In this document: positions 40,245 to 48,032 of the stretch, piece by piece | Numbering within the stretch: the first letter of the stretch is position 1 | How the letters are laid out: every line of letters starts with the position of its first letter | Assembly: GCF_013307245.1 (NCBI RefSeq) | Contig: NZ_CP028941.1 | Span: 1,612,001 to 1,676,000 of the forward strand | From: Polynucleobacter antarcticus | GTDB taxonomy: Bacteria; Pseudomonadota; Gammaproteobacteria; Burkholderiales; Burkholderiaceae | DNA length: 64,000 nucleotides | Direction of reading: 5' to 3' | Position numbers and translations under genes: made by a program | The notes under the pieces: model-generated | Told to the model about the DNA's origin: nothing | Databases searched by the model: none | Seen by the model: the letters and a program-made list of their open reading frames with translations, nothing else

Positions 40245-40934
40245 ATGAACGTCGATCAGTCTGAAATTGCTAAATTTAGCGCCCTAGCCCACCGCTGGTG
40301 GGATCCCAATAGTGAATTCAAGCCCTTACACGCTATCAATCCCTTGCGCCTAGATTGGATTAAGTCCTATGTTGACCTCTCCGGCAAGAAAGTCCTGGAC
40401 GTAGGGTGCGGCGGCGGCATTCTGGCCGAATCAATTGCACAATCTGGAGCCGATACCTGCGGCATTGATTTATCCGATAAAGCACTGAAAGTCGCCCAAT
40501 TGCATGCCTTAGAGGTAGGAGCAAAGCTGGAATATCGCTCGATCTCTGCTGAAGCATTGGCTGAAGAGCAAGCTGGTCAGTATGACGTCGTCACTTGCAT
40601 GGAAATGCTAGAGCATGTACCAGATCCTGCCTCCGTAGTTCGTGCCTGTGCAAAGCTCTGTAAGCCTGGTGGCACCCTCTTTTTTAGCACTTTGAACCGC
40701 AACCCTAAGTCTTACTTATTTGCGATTATTGGGGCTGAATACATCCTTAGGTTGCTACCCAAAGGAACCCACGAATACGCTAAATTTATCAAACCATCAG
40801 AATTGGTCGCTTTCACGCGGGATGCTGGCTTAGAGATGATGGGCATCAAAGGAATGACCTACAACCCCCTCACCCAAGTCTATAAATTAGGTGCTGATGT
40901 AGACGTGAACTACATGATTGTTGTTCGTAAATGA
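40245..40934 (+). CDS. ubiG: Ubiquinone biosynthesis O-methyltransferase
   Basis: A 229-residue SAM-dependent methyltransferase that performs both O-methylations of ubiquinone synthesis. The [22 protein letters not shown] start and the SAM motif [16 protein letters not shown] are diagnostic of UbiG, with [11 protein letters not shown]. Its stop overlaps the gph start (ATGA). Confidence 0.96.
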   Translation: MNVDQSEIAKFSALAHRWWDPNSEFKPLHAINPLRLDWIKSYVDLSGKKVLDVGCGGGILAESIAQSGADTCGIDLSDKALKVAQLHALEVGAKLEYRSISAEALAEEQAGQYDVVTCMEMLEHVPDPASVVRACAKLCKPGGTLFFSTLNRNPKSYLFAIIGAEYILRLLPKGTHEYAKFIKPSELVAFTRDAGLEMMGIKGMTYNPLTQVYKLGADVDVNYMIVVRK

Positions 40935-41614
40935 GTATTGGGTTAGTAAGCCCTTACAGTGGGGTCTTCTTTGACCTAGATGGAACACTCGCGGACACCG
41001 CTCCAGACCTAGTCGCGGCCGCGAATCAATTGCTTCTGGCGCGCAATTTAAGTCCAATGCCTTATGAGGTCTTAAGACCTCGCTCCTCTGCTGGGGCCCG
41101 CGGCTTAATTCATGGGGCATTTGGAATTACTCCCGATCATCCAGACTTTATTACCCTGCGAGATGAATTTTTAGCTCACTATGAAAGCGCCCTACTTGTT
41201 CATAGCAAGCTATTTGAGGGCGTTGACCACTTACTAGATCAATTAGATAGCGCCAAACTTCCCTGGGGCATTGTCACCAATAAAAGTGAGCGCTTTACCC
41301 ATCCTCTTACCGATCAGATGGGTCTGCGCCAACGAGCCGCTTCAACCGTATCGGGAGACACGACGCCGCACTCTAAACCCCATCCAGCACCTATTCTGCA
41401 TGCCGCCAAAATCGCTAATGTCGACCCGACCAAGGCCTTGTATATCGGCGATGACATTCGAGATATCGTTGCAGGTAAAGCAGCTGGCATGCAAACCATT
41501 ACTGCCGCCTATGGTTATTGTGGCTGCGAAGAGCCTCCTGAAGATTGGGGTGCGGACTATCTTGTACGCCATCCTAAAGAGTTACTTCAAATCATCTTTC
41601 CCAGTAGGGAATAA
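40931..41614 (+). CDS. gph: Phosphoglycolate phosphatase (HAD family)
   Basis: A 227-residue HAD-superfamily phosphatase. Motif I is [15 protein letters not shown], motif II is in GIVTNKS, motif III contains K at [10 protein letters not shown] and motif IV is YIGDDIRDI. The ubiG-gph arrangement is conserved in betaproteobacteria. A 4-bp overlap with ubiG indicates coupling. Confidence 0.93.
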   Translation: MSIGLVSPYSGVFFDLDGTLADTAPDLVAAANQLLLARNLSPMPYEVLRPRSSAGARGLIHGAFGITPDHPDFITLRDEFLAHYESALLVHSKLFEGVDHLLDQLDSAKLPWGIVTNKSERFTHPLTDQMGLRQRAASTVSGDTTPHSKPHPAPILHAAKIANVDPTKALYIGDDIRDIVAGKAAGMQTITAAYGYCGCEEPPEDWGADYLVRHPKELLQIIFPSRE

Positions 41615-41632
41615 AGACGGATTAAAAGATAT

Positions 41633-41662
41633 CTGACACATTACGCTTTAAAGCCTTAAAAT
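41633..41662 (+). promoter_or_regulatory. Sigma-70 promoter of ssrA
   Basis: CTGACA at 41633-41638 and TAAAAT at 41657-41662 are separated by 18 bp; each hexamer matches consensus at five of six positions. Transcription would start near 41670, a short distance ahead of the mature tmRNA 5' end. Confidence 0.7.
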
Positions 41663-41685
41663 AGACATTCCAATGCATGAGCTCT

Positions 41686-42044
41686 GGGGTCGACATGGTT
41701 TCGACGTGGGTTACAAAGCATCAAGGGCATACCGAGGACCCGTTATCTCGTAAATCAATGGGAATGTAATAACTGCAAACGACGAACGTTTCGCACTAGC
41801 CGCTTAATTGCGGTTGCCCCTGAACTGATTCTCTCTTGGGTCAGCTAGCGCAAGCTAGATCAGGGTCATTTACAAGAGATAAGATCATTTCATGTCACGG
41901 GGAATGGTTCGAAAACTTAGTGAATCGCCAGCGTGGAACATGTCAGTCTGTGACTAGCTAGCTAAATTAAATGATATGACTAAGTATGTAGAACTTGTTG
42001 TAGAGGATTTGCGGACGCGGGTTCGATTCCCGCCGACTCCACCA
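41686..42044 (+). ncRNA. ssrA: Transfer-messenger RNA
   Basis: A 359-nt tmRNA that rescues stalled ribosomes with SmpB. The acceptor stem pairs GGGGTCG at the 5' end with CGACTCC before ACCA at the 3' end, and the T-arm GGTTCGATTCC is intact. The tag frame starts at GCA 41775 and encodes ANDERFALAA before TAA at 41805-41807, the tag typical of Burkholderiaceae. It is single-piece, not split. Confidence 0.97.
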
Positions 42045-42065
42045 TTTTGTAGTACGTAACAGTCT

Positions 42066-42096
42066 AACGCCACCCAACAGGGTGGCGTTTTTCTTT
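42066..42096 (+). terminator. Rho-independent terminator of ssrA
   Basis: AACGCCACCC, loop AACA, GGGTGGCGTT, then a T-rich tail: a 10-bp stem starting 22 bases past the tmRNA CCA end. Confidence 0.92.
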
Positions 42097-42334
42097 ATAG
42101 ATAAAGGCCCGTACGTCCGTTGTGGTCTTTCCAAATCCTGCTGTATCTCAAATCCCTGGGGGTATCATTGGGGGTGACCTGTCCTGGGATTTTCAGACCA
42201 AAAGCTTTTAGAGATGATGGCTCCTTCAACCTAAGGGGCAGGTATGAAGAGAGCATATCCCTTGAAAAACCGAGCGCTAGGTTTTGCAAACGGTCAGGAT
42301 CATTTTTTAAGTGCAGAACAATGCTTGAATTTTT

Positions 42335-42475
42335 AACAAAAGGAAAAGGGCCCTGAGGCCCTTTCCTTGAGATCTTATTAGGATCTCGCTGCGAGGCTCT
42401 GTTACCCCTGCTGGCTTGCAGGACCTATTTCTAGGCAGCTAGTTCGTGTTCTCACTCGCTCTCGAACTGTCTTTG
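42335..42475 (-). ncRNA. Candidate structured small RNA or 3' UTR element downstream of the dehydratase gene
   Basis: Read on the minus strand this segment forms, in order, AGTTCG...CGAACT, CCTA-GAAA-TAGG with a GNRA loop, CCTGC...GCAGG, and GAGATC...GATCTC, then a terminator. The GAAA tetraloop and the U-tract orientation both favour the minus strand. A GATAAT box (42480-42485 on the complement) could be a -10 element placing the 5' end near 42473. The -35 region is weak, so it may instead be the 3' UTR of the upstream gene. It does not fit 6S, SRP or RNase P RNA as far as I can fold by eye. Family unknown. Confidence 0.4.
42336..42369 (-). terminator. Rho-independent terminator on the minus strand
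   Basis: On the minus strand AAGGAAAGGGCC, loop TCAG, GGCCCTTTTCCTT (one bulged base) is followed by TTGTT. It ends whatever transcript comes from the dehydratase gene or the candidate small RNA. Confidence 0.8.
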
Positions 42476-42560
42476 TAAAATTATCTCCCTTTTAAGGTCG
42501 CTTTAGTTAAATACCCGTTTTACTTAAATAGTTAATTAAATTATTTCTTCAGGTATTGCG

Positions 42561-44273
42561 TTAACGATTCGGCGTTTTACCGACCATTTTTTCAGCTCTT
42601 AAGAAATCAAAGTCCACACCTTGATCGGCTTGAGTGACAGTATCTAAAAATAATTTGAGATAACCACGCTCTGCAGTAGGCGGAGTAATAGGATTGTCTT
42701 TTGCGCGTTGTGCTAATTCTGCATCAGATATGAGCAAGCTAATTTCACGATTTTTTACACTCAGACGAATACGATCGCCATTCTTCACGTGTGCTAAAGG
42801 TCCACCTACTCCAGCCTCTGGTGTGACGTGTAATACGATCGTCCCAAAAGCGGTACCACTCATTCGCCCATCAGAAATACGCACAATGTCTTTCACACCT
42901 GCACGTGCTAGCTTCATTGGAATGGGGATGTATCCAGCCTCTGGCATACCAGGAGCACCTTTGGGGCCAATATTTTTTAACACTAAGATATCGTCGGCAG
43001 TCACATCTAAATCAGGACTGTCGATGCGACTAGCGAGATCTGTCGCATTTTCAAAGACAACCGCACGCCCTTCATGCTCCATCAATTTTTCATTAGCAGC
43101 AGATTGTTTGATAATGGCGCCACCAGGTGCTAAGTTGCCATGCAAGACTGCGATACTGCCGCGAGGATAAATAGGGTTATCTAACTTACGAACCACATCT
43201 TGTTTGAAGCTTGGCGGGGCAGCGTCAATCTCTTCACCCAAGGTGCGACCAGTTACTGTCAGCGTATTGAGTTTTAATAAAGGCTTGAGTTCGCGCAATA
43301 AGGTGGTCATGCCGCCAGCATCATGGAAGTTTTCCATATAGTGGTCACCAGACGGCTTTAAATCGACTAATACTGGGGTTTCATCACCCATGCGATCCAA
43401 GGCGTCTAAATCAATTTCTAAACCCATACGCCCTGCAATGGCTGCTAGGTGAACGATAGCATTCGTCGAACCACCAATCGCCAATAAAACCCGCATCGCG
43501 TTTTCAAAAGCATCCGCCGTCAGTATTTTATCAATGGTCAAGCCATCTTTAGCCATTTGGACAGCGCGAGTACCCGTCTCTTCTGCCACCCGAATACGAT
43601 CCGCAGTGACAGCCGGTGGCGTTGCACCTCCAGTAACCGTCATACCTAATGCTTCAGAAATACATGCCATCGTGCTTGCAGTACCCATGACTGAACAAGT
43701 ACCAACGCTGGCGACTAACTGGTCATTCACTTCATCTTTTTCTGCTTCATCAATTTCACCTGCACGGAATTTTCCCCAGTAGCGACGGCAATCTGTACAG
43801 GCGCCTATACGCTCACTACGATGAGAGCCAGTCAGCATTGAACCAGTAATTAACTGAATGGCTGGTAAGCCAGCGGACGCGGCACCCATCATCTGCGCAG
43901 GAACTGTTTTATCGCATCCACCAATCATGACAACAACATCCATCGGTTGTGCACGAATCATTTCCTCAGTGTCCATCGACATCAAGTTACGCAAATACAT
44001 ACTGGTTGGAGCAGCAAAACTCTCATGAATAGAAATCGTTGGAAAATCCATCGGCAACCCACCTGCCAACATGACACCGCGCTTCACCGCTTCAATCAAT
44101 TGAGGCATATTTCCGTGACAGGGGTTATATGCACTGCCAGTATTGATGATGCCTACAACTGGACGATCTAACGCACTATTGGTATAACCAGCCCCTTTAA
44201 TAAATGCCTTACGCATAAATAAAGAGAAGCTTTGATCTCCATAGCTGGTTAAGCCTTTACGTAAGCCACCCAC
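42561..44273 (-). CDS. IlvD/Edd family dehydratase (sugar-acid or dihydroxy-acid dehydratase), N-terminus disrupted by a possible frameshift
   Basis: A 570-residue Fe-S dehydratase. The cluster cysteines are visible in IGGCDKTVPA, IGACTDCRRYWG and VGTCSVMGTAS, and the Mg-binding GGSTNAIVHL and DGRMSGTAFG segments are present. The TDCRR and GTASTMACISEALG signatures resemble L-arabonate/sugar-acid dehydratases more than biosynthetic IlvD. The frame begins at a GTG (44273) with no Shine-Dalgarno. An ATG at 44313 is in another frame, and removing one A from the seven-A run (44285-44291 on this strand as T) would fuse 13 extra residues (MTSNSDKEKRQPA) in frame. So the real start may lie at 44313, with a sequencing error, slippage or a mutation in the A-run. 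Confidence 0.85.
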   Translation of the reverse strand: MGGLRKGLTSYGDQSFSLFMRKAFIKGAGYTNSALDRPVVGIINTGSAYNPCHGNMPQLIEAVKRGVMLAGGLPMDFPTISIHESFAAPTSMYLRNLMSMDTEEMIRAQPMDVVVMIGGCDKTVPAQMMGAASAGLPAIQLITGSMLTGSHRSERIGACTDCRRYWGKFRAGEIDEAEKDEVNDQLVASVGTCSVMGTASTMACISEALGMTVTGGATPPAVTADRIRVAEETGTRAVQMAKDGLTIDKILTADAFENAMRVLLAIGGSTNAIVHLAAIAGRMGLEIDLDALDRMGDETPVLVDLKPSGDHYMENFHDAGGMTTLLRELKPLLKLNTLTVTGRTLGEEIDAAPPSFKQDVVRKLDNPIYPRGSIAVLHGNLAPGGAIIKQSAANEKLMEHEGRAVVFENATDLASRIDSPDLDVTADDILVLKNIGPKGAPGMPEAGYIPIPMKLARAGVKDIVRISDGRMSGTAFGTIVLHVTPEAGVGGPLAHVKNGDRIRLSVKNREISLLISDAELAQRAKDNPITPPTAERGYLKLFLDTVTQADQGVDFDFLRAEKMVGKTPNR

Positions 44274-44428
44274 AGCAGGCTGTCTTTTTTTCTTTATCAG
44301 AATTGCTAGTCATAAAATATTCTTTGTATTAAAAAAGCGCCGGATTAATCTGACTGCTTCCCTGCCTGGACTTAAGGTGTAAATCCTATTGGTGTTGATA
44401 AAAATATACTGTAATAACACTATACTAA

Positions 44429-44456
44429 AGTTTACAAATGGCAGCATTTATGTCAA
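44429..44456 (-). promoter_or_regulatory. Possible sigma-70 promoter for the IlvD/Edd-family gene
   Basis: On the minus strand TTGACA (44456-44451, perfect) and TAAACT (44434-44429) are separated by 16 bp. Transcription would start near 44421, about 110 bases before the ATG at 44313. The spacer also serves the divergent VOC gene. Confidence 0.45.
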
Positions 44457-44491
44457 ATTACTACCTACAATAATAATCGCCGAGGATGATC

Positions 44492-44914
44492 ATGACTATC
44501 ATACAACCCTTCCATCTTGCCTTTCCCGTAAATGACTTAGCGGCTGCTCGCCAGTTTTATGGCGTGACGATGGGGTGTGCTGAAGGACGCAGCTCGGATG
44601 AATGGATTGATTTTGATTTCTTTGGCCATCAATTGGTAGCCCATCTTGCTCCGGAGGAATGTGGGCACACCAGCTCGAATCAAGTCGATGGTCATGATGT
44701 TCCCGTCAAACATTTTGGAGTGGTATTGACCAAGCCCGATTGGGATGCTCTTGCAAAGCGCTTGCAAGATACTGGCATGAAATTCATTATTGAGCCGCAA
44801 ATTCGCTTTAAGGGCCAAGTGGGCGAGCAGGCAACGATGTTCTTCCTTGATCCTGCTGGCAATGCCTTAGAGTTCAAGGCATTCGAAGATCCGAGTCAAT
44901 TATTTGCTAAATGA
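44492..44914 (+). CDS. VOC family (glyoxalase/dioxygenase fold) protein
   Basis: A 140-residue single-domain VOC protein. It shows [18 protein letters not shown] at the N-terminus, a histidine in HFGVVL and [15 protein letters not shown] near the C-terminus, the latter carrying the conserved metal-binding glutamate. GAGG lies six bases before the ATG at 44492, so this start is preferred over ATG at 44486. The specific reaction cannot be predicted. Divergent from the IlvD/Edd-family gene. Confidence 0.85.
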   Translation: MTIIQPFHLAFPVNDLAAARQFYGVTMGCAEGRSSDEWIDFDFFGHQLVAHLAPEECGHTSSNQVDGHDVPVKHFGVVLTKPDWDALAKRLQDTGMKFIIEPQIRFKGQVGEQATMFFLDPAGNALEFKAFEDPSQLFAK

Positions 44915-44918
44915 GTTG

Positions 44919-44934
44919 GGGCCCTTGGGCCCCA
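44919..44934. terminator. GC-rich hairpin between convergent VOC and TonB-receptor genes
   Basis: GGGGCCC, TT, GGGCCCC forms a 7-bp inverted repeat, five bases past the VOC stop and 12 bases before the receptor stop. It lacks a T-run on either strand, so it may work as a 3' stabiliser or weak bidirectional terminator. Confidence 0.5.
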
Positions 44935-44945
44935 TGAAAACTATC

Positions 44946-47003
44946 TTAGTAGAACTGGTAACTCATCCCTGCCTGAAAGTTTAAAGGTGCACCAGCAAAG
45001 ATGCCGTCAGGGCTTCTGCTGTAGATATAGCGCTTATTAAACAGATTATTCACTACCCCAAACGCCTTCCAGCTTTTATTGATTGCATAATTTGCACTCC
45101 AATTGACAGTAACGACTGCAGGTATCTCACCTAATGTGCCAACCGCATTAGGAGCTATCGTATTGGCTGAGTCTGGAAATTGCGCAGAAATATAGTTCGC
45201 ACTAAGCAAAGAATTAAACCCTCCTTTCTGATAGTTCACTCCTACATTAGAAGTGAGCTTGGGTGTGTAAGGAAGGCGATTGCCATCTGCGCCAATAGAG
45301 GAGCTTCCAACGTATCGAGCAACAGGAATATAGGTCGCATTACCATTCACACGCCATCCGGCACCAAGCTCATAGCCAAGAGCTAACTCCATACCCTGAT
45401 GTAAACTTTTTCCACCATTCGCCTTAGAAATTCCGGCAGCAAGACTTTGATTTACGATTTGATTACTAAAGTTCATGCTGAACACTGCAGCATCGTAGGT
45501 AAAGCCTGCATTTTTCCCTCTTAAGCCGAGCTCAAGATTGGTAGAGCGCTCAGGATCGAGCTGCTGATCAACGCCCTTTTCATTAATTGCGGTAGCTAGC
45601 TGCGCAGGAGCAAACCCTTTATAAATACTTGAGTAAAGCTGAATTTCTGGCAAGACTTGCCAAGTAGCGCCAAGCTGTGGAATAGTTTCAAAGTTCTTCG
45701 TACTACCAGACTTAGTTATAAAAACATTGTAACGAGTCTGGTTATAACTCTCTACTCGCACGCCAGGTATGACTGCAAAATCTTTTGTAATTAAAAAGCG
45801 GTTTTGCGCAAACGCTGCTACGGAATTGGCTTTGTTTTCTTCATGGCTAGCGAGCCTACCCGATTTAGCCAAACTCGTTGATGCCTTCATTTGATTGGTT
45901 TGTGTCTCGGTATGCAAGCGAACCCCTAACTCAATCTCATTTTTAATACCAAAGGCTTTATGCGTATGCATCATCCGAGAATCAATCCCGAGCATTTGAA
46001 ATTCGCGGTTGTTACCAAACAGACAATCGGAGCTACCATCACATGGCTTAAAAACAGTCCCATCAGCAGAACGAGATTTCACACTCTGGCGCCAAAAATC
46101 TCGCCCCAACTTACTCCAGTACACCAATGTATTAAGCTTTGCATCTGGACTCATATCCCAGGAATGGTTCAAATCTACTGCATTCCTTTGAGTAATAAAG
46201 CTATCGTTTGGTGCTGGATTAGCTGATATTTTATTACTGTATTGATTAGGTCTTAACCCCACATAAGAAGTATTGATATTGTTGTCATAGTGGGTATATT
46301 TAAGACTCAGCCAATGGTCGCGATCAACACTCACACCGCCCTTAAATAGAATGTCATACATCTTGTATCCATTGCCCTGGTAACTATCAGAATCTGACTT
46401 AATAATATTGAGACCTGCAATAGCCCCATTCGATTCTGATTTTCCGCCTGCCTCTATATATGCCAACCGATAACCATAGTTCCCTGCTTTAGCTGAAACC
46501 TTAAACCCTTGTTCTGGTGTTTTTGTAAGATAGTTCACTACCCCGCCAATATTAGACGGGCCATACTGCAAACCAGATGCTCCTTTTAAGACCTCAATTC
46601 CACTTATGCGATCAACTGGAGGACTGTAATACGAGGCATTTGAAATGAATAAACTCGGCTGTATTGGCGCGCCATCCTCTAACATCAGGACTTTCTGGCT
46701 GCGACTAGGATTTAAACCCCGAATACCAATATTTGGAATGGCGCCAAGAGCTCCCTCATCGCCACGAACATGCACTCCAGGCACTGTCTTTAAAGCATCC
46801 TGTAACGATAAAGGCTGCAATATTTCTAATTGCCTTTGATTGATCACATCAATCGTCCCAGGAATTTTGGAGCGCGCATTATCTTCTCGCCCAACAATAT
46901 CGATTCTCGGTAAATCAACTTCTTTAGCACACACCCCTAAAGTAAAAGTACATCCGCATACCAATGCAACACCTGGGGCCCAGGCTAATTTTTGTAGCTT
47001 CAT
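44946..47003 (-). CDS. TonB-dependent outer membrane receptor, FecA/siderophore type
   Basis: A 685-residue receptor. GGAG precedes the ATG at 47003, with a signal peptide ending near VCAKE (residue 27). The plug domain (about residues 30-170) has a TonB-box-like LPRIDIVGRE, NIGIRGLNPSRSQKVLMLEDGAPI and EVLKGASGLQYGPSNIGGVVNYLT, resembling FecA-type receptors. The barrel follows and ends in an aromatic QFY. It lies downstream of tonB and hemP, and the run is probably Fur-regulated. HemP suggests haem, but the plug looks like a siderophore/citrate receptor; I did not find the FRAP/NPNL haem motif. Confidence 0.9.
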   Translation of the reverse strand: MKLQKLAWAPGVALVCGCTFTLGVCAKEVDLPRIDIVGREDNARSKIPGTIDVINQRQLEILQPLSLQDALKTVPGVHVRGDEGALGAIPNIGIRGLNPSRSQKVLMLEDGAPIQPSLFISNASYYSPPVDRISGIEVLKGASGLQYGPSNIGGVVNYLTKTPEQGFKVSAKAGNYGYRLAYIEAGGKSESNGAIAGLNIIKSDSDSYQGNGYKMYDILFKGGVSVDRDHWLSLKYTHYDNNINTSYVGLRPNQYSNKISANPAPNDSFITQRNAVDLNHSWDMSPDAKLNTLVYWSKLGRDFWRQSVKSRSADGTVFKPCDGSSDCLFGNNREFQMLGIDSRMMHTHKAFGIKNEIELGVRLHTETQTNQMKASTSLAKSGRLASHEENKANSVAAFAQNRFLITKDFAVIPGVRVESYNQTRYNVFITKSGSTKNFETIPQLGATWQVLPEIQLYSSIYKGFAPAQLATAINEKGVDQQLDPERSTNLELGLRGKNAGFTYDAAVFSMNFSNQIVNQSLAAGISKANGGKSLHQGMELALGYELGAGWRVNGNATYIPVARYVGSSSIGADGNRLPYTPKLTSNVGVNYQKGGFNSLLSANYISAQFPDSANTIAPNAVGTLGEIPAVVTVNWSANYAINKSWKAFGVVNNLFNKRYIYSRSPDGIFAGAPLNFQAGMSYQFY

Positions 47004-47086
47004 TTGCAATCTCCAGTGATATTAATAAAAAATCGCTGGCTATTTGCATATCAAAATACATTTGCTGGCTAAAAACGAACGTCGAA

Positions 47087-47263
47087 CTATTTTGTCAAAA
47101 TGAGCTTTTTTAACTTGGTAATACTCAATCGATACTGATGACCATCATGAAGAATGATGATCGATAGATTGCCGCCTAATAGAACCTCACTAGTAATCAC
47201 TTTTCCCCAATGTGCTTGAGAAGGGCAAAGCTTTTGATTTACTGCTTCAGTATGAATATTCAC
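47087..47263 (-). CDS. hemP: Hemin uptake protein HemP
   Basis: A 58-residue protein starting at GTG 47263, with GGAGGG upstream, one base after the tonB stop. The C-terminal half SEVLLGGNLSIIILHDGHQYRLSITKLKKLILTK (shown here in parts: LLGG, GHQYRLSITKLKKLILTK) is the HemP/HmuP signature. HemP family members bind DNA and are needed for haem-receptor expression in related bacteria. An open frame reaches further upstream into tonB but is not used. Confidence 0.85.
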   Translation of the reverse strand: MNIHTEAVNQKLCPSQAHWGKVITSEVLLGGNLSIIILHDGHQYRLSITKLKKLILTK

Positions 47264-47264
47264 C

Positions 47265-47873
47265 TTAACCCTCCAGCTTAAAGTGGATAGGTATACGGTA
47301 GCAATCATCCGCGTGGGGTGCCGATGCATTCAGCGCAGAAAATCTCCATGTTTTCACAGTATCGAGGGCAGACTGATCTAAGTGCTCATAACCAGAGCTA
47401 TTTACTAAGGCAATATTCGCAACTAAGCCATGGGTATTAATACAAAGCTTAAGCTTCACCATACCTTGCTCTCCCATACGTCTGCTTTTTAGAGGATATG
47501 GAGGTCTTGGATTGTCCAATAGATTTCTACTTGCAAAAGATGGGCTCAAAGATAGTGTAGATTCTCTAGAACCTGATTCAGAGCTATGTGCGCCGGCAGG
47601 ATGAACTTCGTTAACAACTTCTGTGTTTTTATCGCTTATCTTTTGTTCAGCTATCTTTGGCTTAAATTTTGAGTAGTTCTGTATGCGCGCCTGCGCATAA
47701 TCTGCCACAAGATAACTGTTTGTTAAATTTATGGTGATGGCGTCTGCTGACTGAGCATAAGATGGAAACCCCTGCATCTGTGCAAGTCCGAACAAAATAC
47801 CTAGATGTAATGTACTGACGATCAAGATCGCCCAAGTTTCTTTATCTACCGTTGATTTCAAACTGTTTAGCAA
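47265..47873 (-). CDS. TonB-like energy transducer
   Basis: A 202-residue protein with a single N-terminal transmembrane helix (about residues 15-32) and a C-terminal TonB domain starting at PRPPYPLKSRRMGEQGMVKLKLCI and ending KTWRFSAL. The proline-rich periplasmic spacer of canonical TonB is short and only weakly proline-rich. ExbB and ExbD are not encoded next to it. It is the first gene of the tonB-hemP-receptor operon. Confidence 0.88.
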   Translation of the reverse strand: MLNSLKSTVDKETWAILIVSTLHLGILFGLAQMQGFPSYAQSADAITINLTNSYLVADYAQARIQNYSKFKPKIAEQKISDKNTEVVNEVHPAGAHSSESGSRESTLSLSPSFASRNLLDNPRPPYPLKSRRMGEQGMVKLKLCINTHGLVANIALVNSSGYEHLDQSALDTVKTWRFSALNASAPHADDCYRIPIHFKLEG

Positions 47874-47910
47874 ATTTTACCCCTCGCTACAACACTGCAC
47901 TTACATCAAA

Positions 47911-47929
47911 TAAGAATGATTCTCATCTA
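47911..47929 (-). promoter_or_regulatory. Fur-box-like element upstream of the tonB operon
   Basis: The segment AAGAATGATTCTCATCT is a near-symmetrical A/T-rich element resembling the GATAATGATAATCATTATC Fur consensus (GAATGAT / ATTCTCAT core). It lies 40 bases upstream of the tonB start, where iron-repression would be expected. Confidence 0.6.
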
Positions 47930-48032
47930 ATTTTAAGGAATGTTGCGTGCATTAACAACCCTTTTTTGCATGAGGGTGTTAGCGCAGGGATTTAAAAAAG
48001 CTTACTGAAACTTTATATAATAAATGGGGGAG

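Larger units (their letters stand above)
42045..42560. other. 516-bp intergenic spacer between ssrA and the dehydratase gene
   Basis: The largest gene-free stretch in the window. It contains the ssrA terminator at its left end, and on the right (42335-42475) a cluster of hairpins ending in a minus-strand terminator. In between, 42097-42335, there is a 64-codon minus-strand frame (42095-42289) without a clear start or family, which I treat as unproven. I found no second copy of the ssrA 3' end that would mark an integrated island. Confidence 0.7.

Noticed and set aside
42361..42480. A 6S RNA call for the hairpin cluster, prompted by a GGGGTAACAG...CTCGC resemblance to the 3' end of 6S RNA
   Set aside because: The matching 5' strand needed for the closing stem and central bubble is not present upstream, so the 6S fold cannot form.
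42045..42560. Integrated island or prophage next to ssrA
   Set aside because: No integrase of normal length and no second copy of the tmRNA 3' end in the window.
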